A DNA stretch of 64,000 bases, from NCBI GenBank assembly GCA_016859345.1, contig CM029126.1, forward strand, positions 8,509,027 through 8,573,026, given 5' to 3'. This document shows, piece after piece, positions 13,501 through 22,200 of this stretch. A program made the translations under genes and the position numbers. The notes beneath the pieces were generated by a model, which was given only the letters and a program-made list of their open reading frames with translations, did not search any database and was not told where the DNA came from. The DNA comes from Istiophorus platypterus. Taxonomy: Eukaryota > Chordata > Actinopteri > Istiophoriformes > Istiophoridae. Position 1 is the first letter of the stretch; every line of letters starts with the position of its first letter.

Positions 13501-14731
13501 GAGCACATACATGCACACACTTGCACACTTAGTACCAAATTACAAAAAAAAAAGTGCAGGGGAAAAGGTCCAATAAATATTCAGAAAATGCTCTCATGCC
13601 TGAACAAATCAACAGACTGTGAATATTTACAGTATGCCTATGTCTACATTAACAATAATACACACATATATATAGTGTATATTTTATACACACCCTTAAG
13701 CTTTGCCATTATTAAATCAGAGATAATTGAAATTTTATAAATGCAATTATATGGAATACTACCTTATATTTTATGTTATTTGCACACGGGTCTATTTTTT
13801 AAGTGGCCAAAATAAAATGGATACACACATAGCCGATGTATATAAACACTCTGCTTGAAAAGATCACATCAAGATGTGAGCCTTTTGAATTTTATTTTTT
13901 TTCCTCTTGGCATTGAGACAAACTCAGCAGCCGTCTCTTGCGTGTCCCTTGTCTCAGCCCGTCAAAATACAATCTCAGGAACACAAAAAGACCAAACTGC
14001 TCCTGCACCCCGAGCAACGATAGATCCTATAAAAAGCAATAGTGTGACTGTAGCACGTTTCAAGGTAAATTTGTCTCAGCACTTTGACATTTTTAAAAAC
14101 AAAAGCTTGTCAAGTCTATTTCAGGTCTTCATCAGAGCCGCTGCCACCGTTAAAAAAGGTAAAGGGGGGGGGGGGGTGTTCCTTTGACCAAACAATTTCA
14201 GTTCAGATCAGTAGAAAAGGGAGCTCTGAGGATTTATGCAGTTTCTAAGACATCACCAAAGTCCATACACAGCAATGTCAGTGGAGTCATGGCTCCTCTG
14301 AGTGCAGCAGTCAATCACAGCGACATGCTGGGCCTTGCCTGACAGCTGCATATGATGCCCAGCAGTAAACATTATCCTATGGTCTTAGGCTTTATCCTGT
14401 GAGTTTAGGTTGAGGCTTTTTTTTTCTTTACAGAAAGCATTAAAAAGGCCTCAGTCAGGGTTATAGAGCCGTAATGTGTAGCTACACTCAGTCCTGTCAA
14501 TGTCTAATTACATTCATTTGAATAAAAGTAGCTTTCGGTTGACCACCCACTGAGCTCGACAGGGACTATGAATTACAAAATCAGAGTGGGTTGTTGCAGA
14601 TATGTCACCCAAAGAGCAACTGGTTTTGATGGATCATTTGCCTCAGTTAGAGCACAAGAATGTGGTGTGTGGAATTTTCTAACCTTCATCCACTTTCCGC
14701 CATCGTTTATACCTCGAGGACAAAAAGCCCC

Positions 14732-14733
<2 letters not shown>
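13501..14733. other. non-coding stretch upstream of the microsatellite cluster
   Basis: I see no supported gene. A 13-base G tract lies at 14164-14176. A pyrimidine-rich run ending in CAG at about 14417-14433 resembles a plus-strand splice acceptor, but the bases after it carry stops in the frames I checked and no matching donor is evident, so I do not call an exon. The stretch 13640-13760 is strongly AT-rich. Confidence 0.5.

Positions 14734-14772
<39 letters not shown>
14734..14772. repeat. (CA)n microsatellite
   Basis: This is an uninterrupted CA dinucleotide repeat of about 19 units following a C-run. It creates spurious Thr-His and Cys-Val frames on both strands. Confidence 0.97.
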
Positions 14773-14774
<2 letters not shown>

Positions 14775-14920
14775 CAGTGCCATTAAGACGCTCTCACTCC
14801 CCTGCCTTGTGCTCCTGCTGCTGGAGCGGTATGTTAATGTGGGCCAATGCCATTCTGAGTAATTGTCCTGCATGGCACTAAGCCAAATGTCAAAAACGAT
14901 TTGCCTTGTGACAAAAAAAA

Positions 14921-14955
14921 AGAAAGAAAGAAAGAAAGAAAGAAAGAAAAAAAAA
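14921..14955. repeat. (GAAA)n purine repeat
   Basis: This is a tetranucleotide GAAA repeat of about six units flanked by A-runs on both sides (from about 14912). The whole tract is purine-only on the plus strand. Confidence 0.9.
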
Positions 14956-15110
14956 TGTATTGATCCTCATTCTGTTCCTGTCTCTTCCCAGCGCAAAATC
15001 TTTCATCGCGTCGCCAGCATCTGAATGACAATTCTCACATTGTTCCCCGGTGAGAGATGGGAATAAAAAGAAGAAGGAAAAAAAAACAACGCCAGCACCA
15101 GCCTGGCTTC

Positions 15111-15111
<1 letters not shown>

Positions 15112-15186
<75 letters not shown>
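15112..15186. repeat. (TG)n microsatellite, about 37 units
   Basis: This is a 75-bp uninterrupted TG repeat immediately upstream of the CpG-rich island. Long TG/CA tracts can adopt Z-form DNA and are usually length-polymorphic. Confidence 0.98.
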
Positions 15187-15187
<1 letters not shown>

Positions 15188-15865
15188 ACAGTAAGCGACC
15201 AGGCTGCAGGATGCAGGGCTTAACTGTGCACCTCGGTCTTGGATCAGAATTGGACCGTGCGCCGCGCACAGTGACTCCTCTGGTTTATTCGCGGGTCGCA
15301 AGGTTTAAAGTTTACCAGCGTCCTCTGACTAGATGTTTGAAACTTTCCGATGCGTGGAAAACCGTAGCTTTTAATCTACCGGACAACCCCAAAAATAAAA
15401 CAGCAACTTCTTTCCAGAAGGCACAGCGACGAGCCCGGATTTAGCCGGTGACTCAACGTGCTGGCCGCGGAAAAATGGAGCGGACAAATCAGGAGTTGCA
15501 CGGAGGTCGCACCAACCCACATTATTTCGCTGTGCGGTCTCCGAGTGGAGAAGGACCCCTCGGTTTCATAGGCAAAGGTCTACTATAATGCACTGCTCTC
15601 CTGTTGCTCCCTGGTCCCCCCCCCCTCCTCCCAGTTCAAGTAAAATGAAAAATTCACCCCCCCCCCCAAACACACACAACCCAAAAGAGGCGGACGGTGA
15701 ATGAGAGGCACCGCTCATTTACCACCCCCCCCCAAAAAAGAAAAACTAGCCGTGGACGCACGGGTGAGCACCCGAGCTGGAGCGAGCTGAACAAGGGAGC
15801 GAACTCGAAGGTTACAATTCAAACGTGTGTGTTTTTTGTAAATGGCCAAAGCGAAGAAACTTACC

Positions 15866-16064
15866 TATTCGGATAACATGAGGCATCCCGCAAGAGTAGT
15901 GAATCCAAAAGAGACACGCAACCAGCGATGTCCAGTATTCCCAAAACGCACTCCGGGGAGACGGCCAAGTATTTCGCATGGTTGTAAAGTCGTGGGATCC
16001 ACTTTTCTTTTTTGTTTTTCTTCTTCTTCTTCTTTTCTCGTTTTTCTTTTTTTTTTTTTCTCAA
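15866..16064 (-). other. minus-strand open segment ending at a consensus splice donor
   Basis: On the minus strand a reading frame starts in a Lys/Glu-rich stretch that is just the translated TTC/T-rich tract. It then runs about 46 codons of ordinary composition (WIPRLYNHAKYLAVSPECVL at its start) up to PNR, where the sequence reads AATAG/GTAAGT. The stop codon falls inside the donor itself, so the frame is open right to the exon edge. I do not recognise the peptide. It could be the edge of a divergent transcript from the island or a chance match. There is no supporting upstream acceptor. Confidence 0.2.
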
Positions 16065-16180
16065 AATTCCAAATACGGCTCAGAATTGCTCATCAAAACT
16101 GATTTCGACGGAGCGTATGTGGGTTTTGGTGTCTGCGACGAATTTGCGCTCATTGTACTTGGTGCAACATTCTCCCAGGA

Positions 16181-16240
16181 TTTTTTTTTGTTTGTTTGTT
16201 TGTTTGTTTGTTTTTTAGTTGGTTGGTTGGTTGGTTGGTT
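16181..16240. repeat. (TTTG)n followed by (GGTT)n
   Basis: A T-run passes into about six TTTG units (16190-16213). After a short T-run, about five to six GGTT units follow at 16218-16240. The two tetranucleotide repeats sit within the promoter island. Confidence 0.9.
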
Positions 16241-16534
16241 ATTTTGTTGTTGTTTTTTTTTTCCCCCTGTTACTCACAAGTCTGAGAGCCGCTCGATCGG
16301 GATGAAGCCCCCCCCAAAAAAGTCCCCGCACAGGCGGATCGGTGATAACACCTGCGAATGCAGGCTCGCTGCAATTAGCCTGCAGGAGTCTCCGTATCCC
16401 CTCCTACCGCCGATGCTATCTGTCTGTTGGCAAGTGCCACGGCAGCAGCCGAGACGGGCTCCCGCGCCGCTGTGGACGAGAACTGCGCCTGCGGAACTTT
16501 GGGTCGCCGCGAACGACGCTGTCGCCCGAAACAC

Positions 16535-16559
16535 GGGAGGGTGGGAGGGTGGGTGGGGG
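16535..16559 (+). promoter_or_regulatory. G-quadruplex motif with six G-runs and 1-base loops
   Basis: The plus strand reads G3-A-G3-T-G3-A-G3-T-G3-T-G5 with no other bases. Four G-runs with loops of 1-7 bases suffice for an intramolecular quadruplex, and single-base loops give the most stable parallel folds. Six runs allow several alternative folds. The motif ends one base before the TATA box, an arrangement resembling the promoter quadruplex described for c-MYC. The fold itself is inferred from sequence. Confidence 0.85.
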
Positions 16560-16568
16560 TATAAAAAA
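16560..16568 (+). promoter_or_regulatory. TATA box
   Basis: TATAAAAAA lies directly after the G-quadruplex motif inside the CpG-rich island. If used, transcription would start about 30 bp downstream, near 16590. A TATA element inside a CpG island is less common than either alone. Support comes from its position relative to the ATG-free leader and the splice donor. Confidence 0.5.
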
Positions 16569-16621
16569 AAGCAAACGTTACGCGCGGGATGCAGAGGAAT
16601 TTGGACGCACTTCTGGCGTTC

Positions 16622-16680
16622 AAAAATAAAATAACAAATAAATAAATAAATAAAAAATAAATAAAAAAAAAAAATAAAAA
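16622..16680. repeat. A-rich (AAAT)n tract
   Basis: AAAT/AAATA units and A-runs with no C or G after about 16636. The tract sits inside the CpG-rich island between the TATA box and the GC-rich part of the putative leader. Confidence 0.9.
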
Positions 16681-16876
16681 CCTGCGTACCAGTCCCTCGC
16701 TCCGGTCGCGAGAACAGTTCGCGTGGCGCGGAGACACTTTGTGGAAAAAGGCGGAAAGAGCCGCGCTCCCTCTCTCCAGTTTGCGCGCGGCGACGGCACG
16801 AGAGGCTGGTTATTGAAGAACGTCCGGGCGCGTCCGACGAGACTATTTGTTACGCGGCGTCCGTTTCCCCCCCCTC

Positions 16877-16935
16877 CCCCCAAAAAAAAAGAAAAGAAGA
16901 AGAAGAAGAAGAAGAAGACAGAGAGAGAGAGAGAA
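16877..16935. repeat. polypurine tract (GAA)n then (GA)n
   Basis: After a C-rich run, an A-run leads into about seven GAA units and then about eight GA units, purine-only apart from one C. The tract follows the polypyrimidine run at 16863-16880, so the junction switches strand bias abruptly. Confidence 0.9.
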
Positions 16936-17087
16936 ATAACCAGGCTTCTAGTTGGTGTCGGGTGGAGAGGTGGCGCAGGGAGCCGCGCGTCTGCGTGCGT
17001 CTGACGAGCCTCCTTCCGCGGTGCCACCGTGGAGGCGCGCGTCGTCACGCATAGTTGTCAACCGTGTCCGAGAAGTGGTCGGCGGAG

Positions 17088-17093
17088 GTGAGA
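17088..17093 (+). other. candidate splice donor GTGAGA
   Basis: The sequence GGCGGAG/GTGAGA matches the vertebrate 5-prime splice-site consensus (purine-AG/GTGAG). It ends the ATG-free GC-rich segment. Its use is inferred and no transcript evidence is available. Confidence 0.4.
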
Positions 17094-17240
17094 GGGTTCC
17101 GACCGGTGACCCGCTCCTCCGCTTCCCCGGTTGTTGTGCACACGCTCACATCGCGCGCCCCCCCCACCCCCCCACCCCATTACACGTTTTATATCTTGGG
17201 ATTTCTATGCGTTTTCCGGGGAACGAAACAGATTGCAGAT

Positions 17241-18099
17241 TTTTATTTATGTATTTATTTTGTTTACTGCAGAGAGATGGAAATTGAAGGGTTTTGTTTG
17301 GGGTTTTATTTTACTCCTCTTTGCTTTGAGGAAAAAAAAAGAAGGAGATCCCCCGGGTTGCTACAGAACAGTGAATGGGATGAATACTTTGCATGGGGGA
17401 AATAAGTGTCAGCCTAGGATTGGTCCACTGACAAAGCAGGCTTCTTATCGCTGCTATTTGAGATATTCTGTGTGTGTCAATGAGTATATTACCCCCCCAC
17501 CACCACCACCCCCCAACTGCTTGGTGCTTATCTGACTGTCCATTTTTCATGCCTCACAAAGAGATGTCAAATGCAAACTGCAGGTTACACATACAATCAC
17601 ACAGAGAGTGCTGCTCTGTCTTTCACGCCACTGCAATGGAGGAGGCAAAAAAGCTGTGGTTTATGGATTTCAGCAAGTTTATGATGCATTTAACTGAAAC
17701 TGAAACTTGTAGTACCATCAAAAGGTCGCAATTAAGAGAGATGAAAGCTGCAGCCTCTAGGATTAATTTGTAACTCCTTTTGAAATATATTTTTCATGTT
17801 AATTAATCATAGTTGGATAGATAGATAGATAGATGTGTTATTTCCTGGAAAAAAAAAATACTAACACATTCGAAATAACAATCAAAAAAGTAGATATTTT
17901 AGATTTAAAATTCTAATATCCTAATGCCACATATGATAAGCAGTTACTAAGCATAACATGAAAAATACACTGATACATTTTTATGCTTATTAGAAGGATG
18001 TTGATGAGATAGTTCTGTGGCTCATTGGTTTTATTTTTCCGTTTGGAACGGGGGAGAGGAATAAACTGTGCATCGGGGGGCATGCAAGCAAGAACAAGC
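17241..18099. other. start of the long non-coding region after the island
   Basis: GC content drops after about 17240. There is a C/CCA-rich patch at 17491-17515 and a short GATA repeat at 17815-17834. No exon is visible. The frame at 17474-17773 has no domain. Confidence 0.5.
17815..17834. repeat. (GATA)n short repeat
   Basis: About five GATA units. Each unit contains a WGATAR-like core, but a simple repeat is the simpler reading. Confidence 0.85.
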
Positions 18100-18300
18100 C
18101 AGACTGACTGCCACTGCATATTCATGTCTCCCAGAGCAGATTTATCGCCTCTTGGCACAATGTAAGGACTATCAACATGAGTTATGTGGCCCGGCTCTCG
18201 CATTATCGAGATTCATTGACTTGCTGCTCTTTCAAATGCAAAATGTACACAGCTCCAGCAAACAAGACATTCTGGGTCTGTGGGTGCCCTCTATAGAGAG
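18100..18300. promoter_or_regulatory. possible conserved non-coding element
   Basis: This stretch is free of simple repeats and has a balanced, information-dense composition. It contains an octamer-like CATATTCATG at about 18116, TTATCG/ATTATCGAG motifs and several AT-rich cores. A 162-codon frame (18068-18556) crosses it but has no recognisable domain. I mark it as a candidate conserved element from texture alone, so confidence is low. Confidence 0.2.
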
Positions 18301-18719
18301 ATGGTGGTCTGTGCTCTCAATCACCTGGGCTGATAACTGGAGAAAGTCAGGCCCTGGAGCAGGAGGGCTCCCTACTGTGACACAGAGGAAATGCGAAGCT
18401 CGAGATGTAGTATCTCAGTTGGGTTTCTACGGTTTTGAATGGCTGTTGAAGCAAACTGGATTTGATTTGTTTGTGTTTCTTACAGCAGGCATTAAATCTT
18501 CATGTAGCTATCACTTTTGTCCCTCCGCCACTCCTCGTCATTGTAAGAAGCCATGAAGACGAGAAGAAAAGACATTATGTTATAATGTCTCCTGCCATTA
18601 TACGAAATATAAGGAATGTGCTTTGGCAGGGTTGGCACAAAGGGAGCGGAGTCAGGAGGATTATTAGAAGAGACCAGAGCAGTGCTGGTGTGTCCAATGT
18701 TGTTCACAAGGCTTGAAAT

Positions 18720-19290
18720 CAGTGGTGGAAGAAGTATACGGATCTTGACTCAGGTAACTGTACCAGTACAACAATGTAAAAATACTCCATTACAAGTCAA
18801 GTCATTCAAAATCCTACTTACATAAATATAAAGAGGTATTTTTTGCCAATGTACTTAAAGTATCAACATTAAAAGTACTAACTTTGCAGAAAAATGTTCC
18901 ATGTAAATGTGATTTTATTATATGATATTATATTATTATTACTGATGCAAAATTAGACTTCATTTTTTTCTAATTTTTGCTTTTTCCTTGAAAAACTGGA
19001 TAATTGGACTTCTTTGGGTCTCAACGGTTACTTCAATGACACATCTGAGAAGTTTAGAGAAAAAATGATTCTTTGGTGGACCTGCTAACATCTCATAGAC
19101 TTCTGAAACATTCACTGATTTATTTAGGTTATCCTATGATTTAACGTAAAATCTTAATCTGAGAAATAGCAGTAGCTGTCAAGCTGTCAGCTAAATTTAA
19201 TGGATTAAAAAGTACAGTATCTCCCTCTGAAATGTAGTGCAATACAAGTAAGGATTATCAAATGGGCATAGTCAAATAATAGTACATTTA
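18720..19290 (+). mobile_element. hAT-like non-autonomous element, copy 1 (CAGTGGTGGAA end)
   Basis: The left end reads CAGTGGTGGAAGAAGTAT, of the CAGNGNTG type that marks hAT terminal repeats. It is followed by the teleost-typical series of AAAATACT, AAGTCAAGT, CTTAAAGTATCAA and AAAAGTACT blocks (18770-18890) and by ATTACTGATGCA near 18938. The right part (19200-19290) holds AAAAGTACAGTATCTCCCTCTG and GAAATGTAGTGCAATACAAG, matching the far half of the family as I remember it. No transposase is encoded. The terminal right repeat is decayed, so the end is approximate. A second copy lies at 61289. Confidence 0.75.
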
Positions 19291-22200
19291 TTATAAGAGT
19301 GCACAGTTTAAAATAAAAACACAAAATAATAAAATCTTGATGTTTTTATTTAAGATAAAATAATCCATACAAGCACACTGATGCTCCAGGTTTAAAATTA
19401 TGTTTTCAGCAGCGGCAAGAAAACATTCATCAGTACTTAGTTTAGAAAACGGCTGCAGTGCCCACTAACTTCAACCTACACCAGGCTACACACTTTTGGC
19501 ATACAGGTTTCCTAATAAATGTTTGAATAGACACTGAGATCCAAAATGGTGGTACTTTGCTAAGGGTCGTCCAGATTTTTTCTTTATATCATATCTTATG
19601 TGGCTGTGCAGGGCCCAATTTAATCAACAAAGAAATGCCGCAGTGGAAAAGGGACACTGAAGGACACTGGGGACCATTATAACAGCATAAAACAACTGGT
19701 GAAATATCTCAGCCCAGCCTCTACTTCGAGTAAATTAAAAAGCCATCTAAGTTGACACTTCTTTAGCATGTCACACATCCATATACAACAGTAAAGTCAT
19801 CCTTTTTTTTTTTCTCTGGGAAATGATTGCCATTGCCTTTACAACAGTCCAGAAATCAATGCCTCATCTGGCAAGTTGGTCATAACTAATGGCTCCAGAA
19901 ACATCAAGTCTCCATTGTAAAGCTTTAGACATTGACAAGAGGTGTACTTAGTTGACTGGATTGATCAGCACATTTTCTTTATTTTTTATTTTTTTGAACA
20001 TTGTGAGGACAGAGAAAGAGGACGATCAATTTCCACACAGCGCTTTTTGCTGCTCACTCATACACCTATGACTGGCCAGAGAAGATGTGCAATCCAAGAT
20101 TGTTCATAATTATTTTGAAAAATTGCTGCGCTTCGATTCGAGCCTCAAAAATGAATCGTGAAACATTTTCACCATCGATTTGGCTTTTCTCTTCAAGAGA
20201 AACACAAAGAACATAACGCTGGCGATCGAACATCTCCCCTCAACAGTGAGTCAATAGGAACTCATCTCTAGGTCTAATGTGGTTATAAATTAGATGCCTT
20301 TTTCAGGTCTTTTTGATAGGGTTTACTTTTTGATGGTGAATCTTTAGCTTTGTTAAAAGAAAAGATGATTGTTTCATCAAAAGGCCACAAAGTCAACTTT
20401 TCAAACTATGGGGGGGTTGTATTGATCTCTTAGAAGAAAAGATTGTGACAAATCAAAAATAGGTTTGAAGGCATAGAAGGTTGATGCTTGGGAATAAATA
20501 TTCCATATCCTGGTTCTCACTGTGAGTTGAATAAAGAACACCTCAGATGTCTGTTGTGTATATATACATCTTTTAATTTTGAAGGCCCTATTTCTACATA
20601 CAATGAAGAGATTTAAAAAAAAACTGTTCACAATGCCTGTCCGCTGTCAGCCACAGCACAGGATAGCCCTAAGAAACAAGCTGCAATGTCACATGCCTGC
20701 TGCTTATACATATTGCTTCCATGACAGGGTTTGTGGCAACTCCATTACATCAGGTCTACAATGCCCATGCAGCTTTTGTGGGCAGACACAGATAATTAAA
20801 TGTCGATTTACCCTCTTCAGCTGTACTGGGGCAACATAGCTGCTTTGCTGACAGATTGAACCCTTGCTACAGCCTCATGCTCTTATGATTCAAGGCAAGG
20901 TGCCATGTGCAGACAAGGTTATGAGGAATTGGCCCAATTCTGGTGCTGATTGCAACGTTTACTGGGGCTCCAGACTGCTCTGGCTTGGAGTTAGAGACTG
21001 CTCAAGATGTATGTGCTGCGGCTGACGTTTTTGGCGGTGGTGTGGTGGGGAGAGGGGAGACAATCACAACGCTGATCAGTCATCCAGACAGTCTGTGAGA
21101 TGGGAAATGACTGCTTGCGGGGTTCAGCCACTGGTTATAGATGAGAAAGGCACAGAGTAATAATAGATTCCTGACCAACCTGATTTATCAATTGAATTAT
21201 TAGTGTTATCGTCGCTATCACCCCCGTCATCTATCTTCAGTAACTACTGGATGCCATCTTGAAATCGTGAAACAGTTTAAAAGCATGTATAAAGGAAAAA
21301 AAAAAAAAAAAGAAGAGAAAACAACGCAGCAGCCTCAGCCTCATGACCTTCAAAATCAACCTTTCTGTGTTTGGAGTTTAATTTAATAATGCTTCAGTTA
21401 AAAAAAAAAAAAAACTCCATTAATGCTATGGTTACACAGATGCTTATATGAGTCTATCAAAAAAAACAAAAAACCTCTCCCACTATGACGAAATCCAAAG
21501 TCGTTCAGCTCTCAAGTGACTGGTCCTTGATGTTCAAGGAGACGTTTGAGGTCGAGGAGGAAAACTGGTGAATTAAAATCACGCTTGAACATTTCTGTTG
21601 GAGAACCTACAAAGTGCAATCAAGGAGTGATTAATTTTTTTCGCAAAACTCTCCGTGATTATACTTGACCCTGCCTTGCTCCGTTCACATCACCAGTCCT
21701 GACCTGTACTCGGGCTGTCATCAGAATGCAGTCAGGACCAGGATGTTGTTTTTGTCCCACTCCGAGGTCATATTATTTGCATAGTTAATGTCATGCATTG
21801 GATTTGTTTGGGGTTTTTTTGTCTGCACTGTCAGGACTTCAGTTAACCTCTATCATGTTCAACTGCTGTTGATGTGTATAATGTACAGCTGTACAAAATA
21901 AGATGCCAGTAACCCTCAGTACCAATACCCTCTATGTTTCCTGTCTGTCCCCACTGTCAAACTATCAAGTTGAGTCAAAAATACCTAAAGGGGGAAACAA
22001 AGCAAACTCTCACTAGAATTATTTGAATTCTTTATTTCAGTCCATATCCTGAAAAACAGGTCACCACATTCTCAGACTATATTTTCAAAAAGAAAGACAT
22101 ATCCATCTGTAATGCCCAGCGTTTCACTGAGCTCACAGGCTGACTGCTTTGTACAGTTTGAGCAAAATACACTCAAGGACTTACTAGGAGCACCTGTATA

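Larger units (their letters stand above)
16591..17087 (+). other. candidate untranslated first exon
   Basis: The segment from the predicted start near 16590 to the donor at 17088 is about 500 bp and contains no ATG on the plus strand. The nearest, at about 16588, opens only a short frame ending in the AAAT tract. Composition is strongly CpG-rich apart from the AAAT tract (16622-16680) and the purine tract (16877-16935). An ATG-free leader ending in GGCGGAG/GTGAGA fits a 5-prime untranslated exon of a plus-strand gene with a long first intron. The gene cannot be named because no coding exon is in the window. The exact start is unknown. Confidence 0.4.
15190..17240 (+). promoter_or_regulatory. 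CpG-rich island / probable gene promoter region
   Basis: Over about 2 kb the sequence is markedly richer in GC and CpG than the rest of the window, most densely at 16320-16560 and 16680-17160. The island is studded with homopolymers and short repeats: C-runs at about 15618-15626, 15657-15667 and 15725-15733, T-runs at 16045-16058, TTTG/GGTT repeats, an AAAT tract and a GAA/GA tract. It contains a G-quadruplex motif, a TATA box and a splice donor in an order consistent with a plus-strand promoter and first exon. A minus-strand donor-like site (AG/GTAAGT, exon edge at 15865) ends a 67-codon minus frame (15861-16064), so divergent transcription is possible. No known protein start was recognised in the island. 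Confidence 0.65.

Noticed and set aside
14417..14433. Polypyrimidine tract plus CAG considered as a splice acceptor
   Set aside because: The downstream sequence has stops in the frames checked and no donor at exon-like distance. Such tracts are common by chance.
15115..15444. 109-codon frame and its opposite-strand partners over the TG repeat
   Set aside because: The first part is translated TG microsatellite (Cys-Val repeat), and the rest has no recognisable domain.
15978..16634. 218-codon plus-strand frame
   Set aside because: It runs through T-rich, TTTG and GGTT repeats, giving Phe/Leu/Val low-complexity sequence, then crosses the G-quadruplex and TATA box. It has no domain.
18068..18556. 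162-codon frame on the plus strand
   Set aside because: Composition and content show no known domain. It lies in what reads as intronic or regulatory DNA.
20129..20150. TTCGATTCGAGCC-like text considered as a tRNA B-box
   Set aside because: No A-box at the right distance and no cloverleaf could be drawn.
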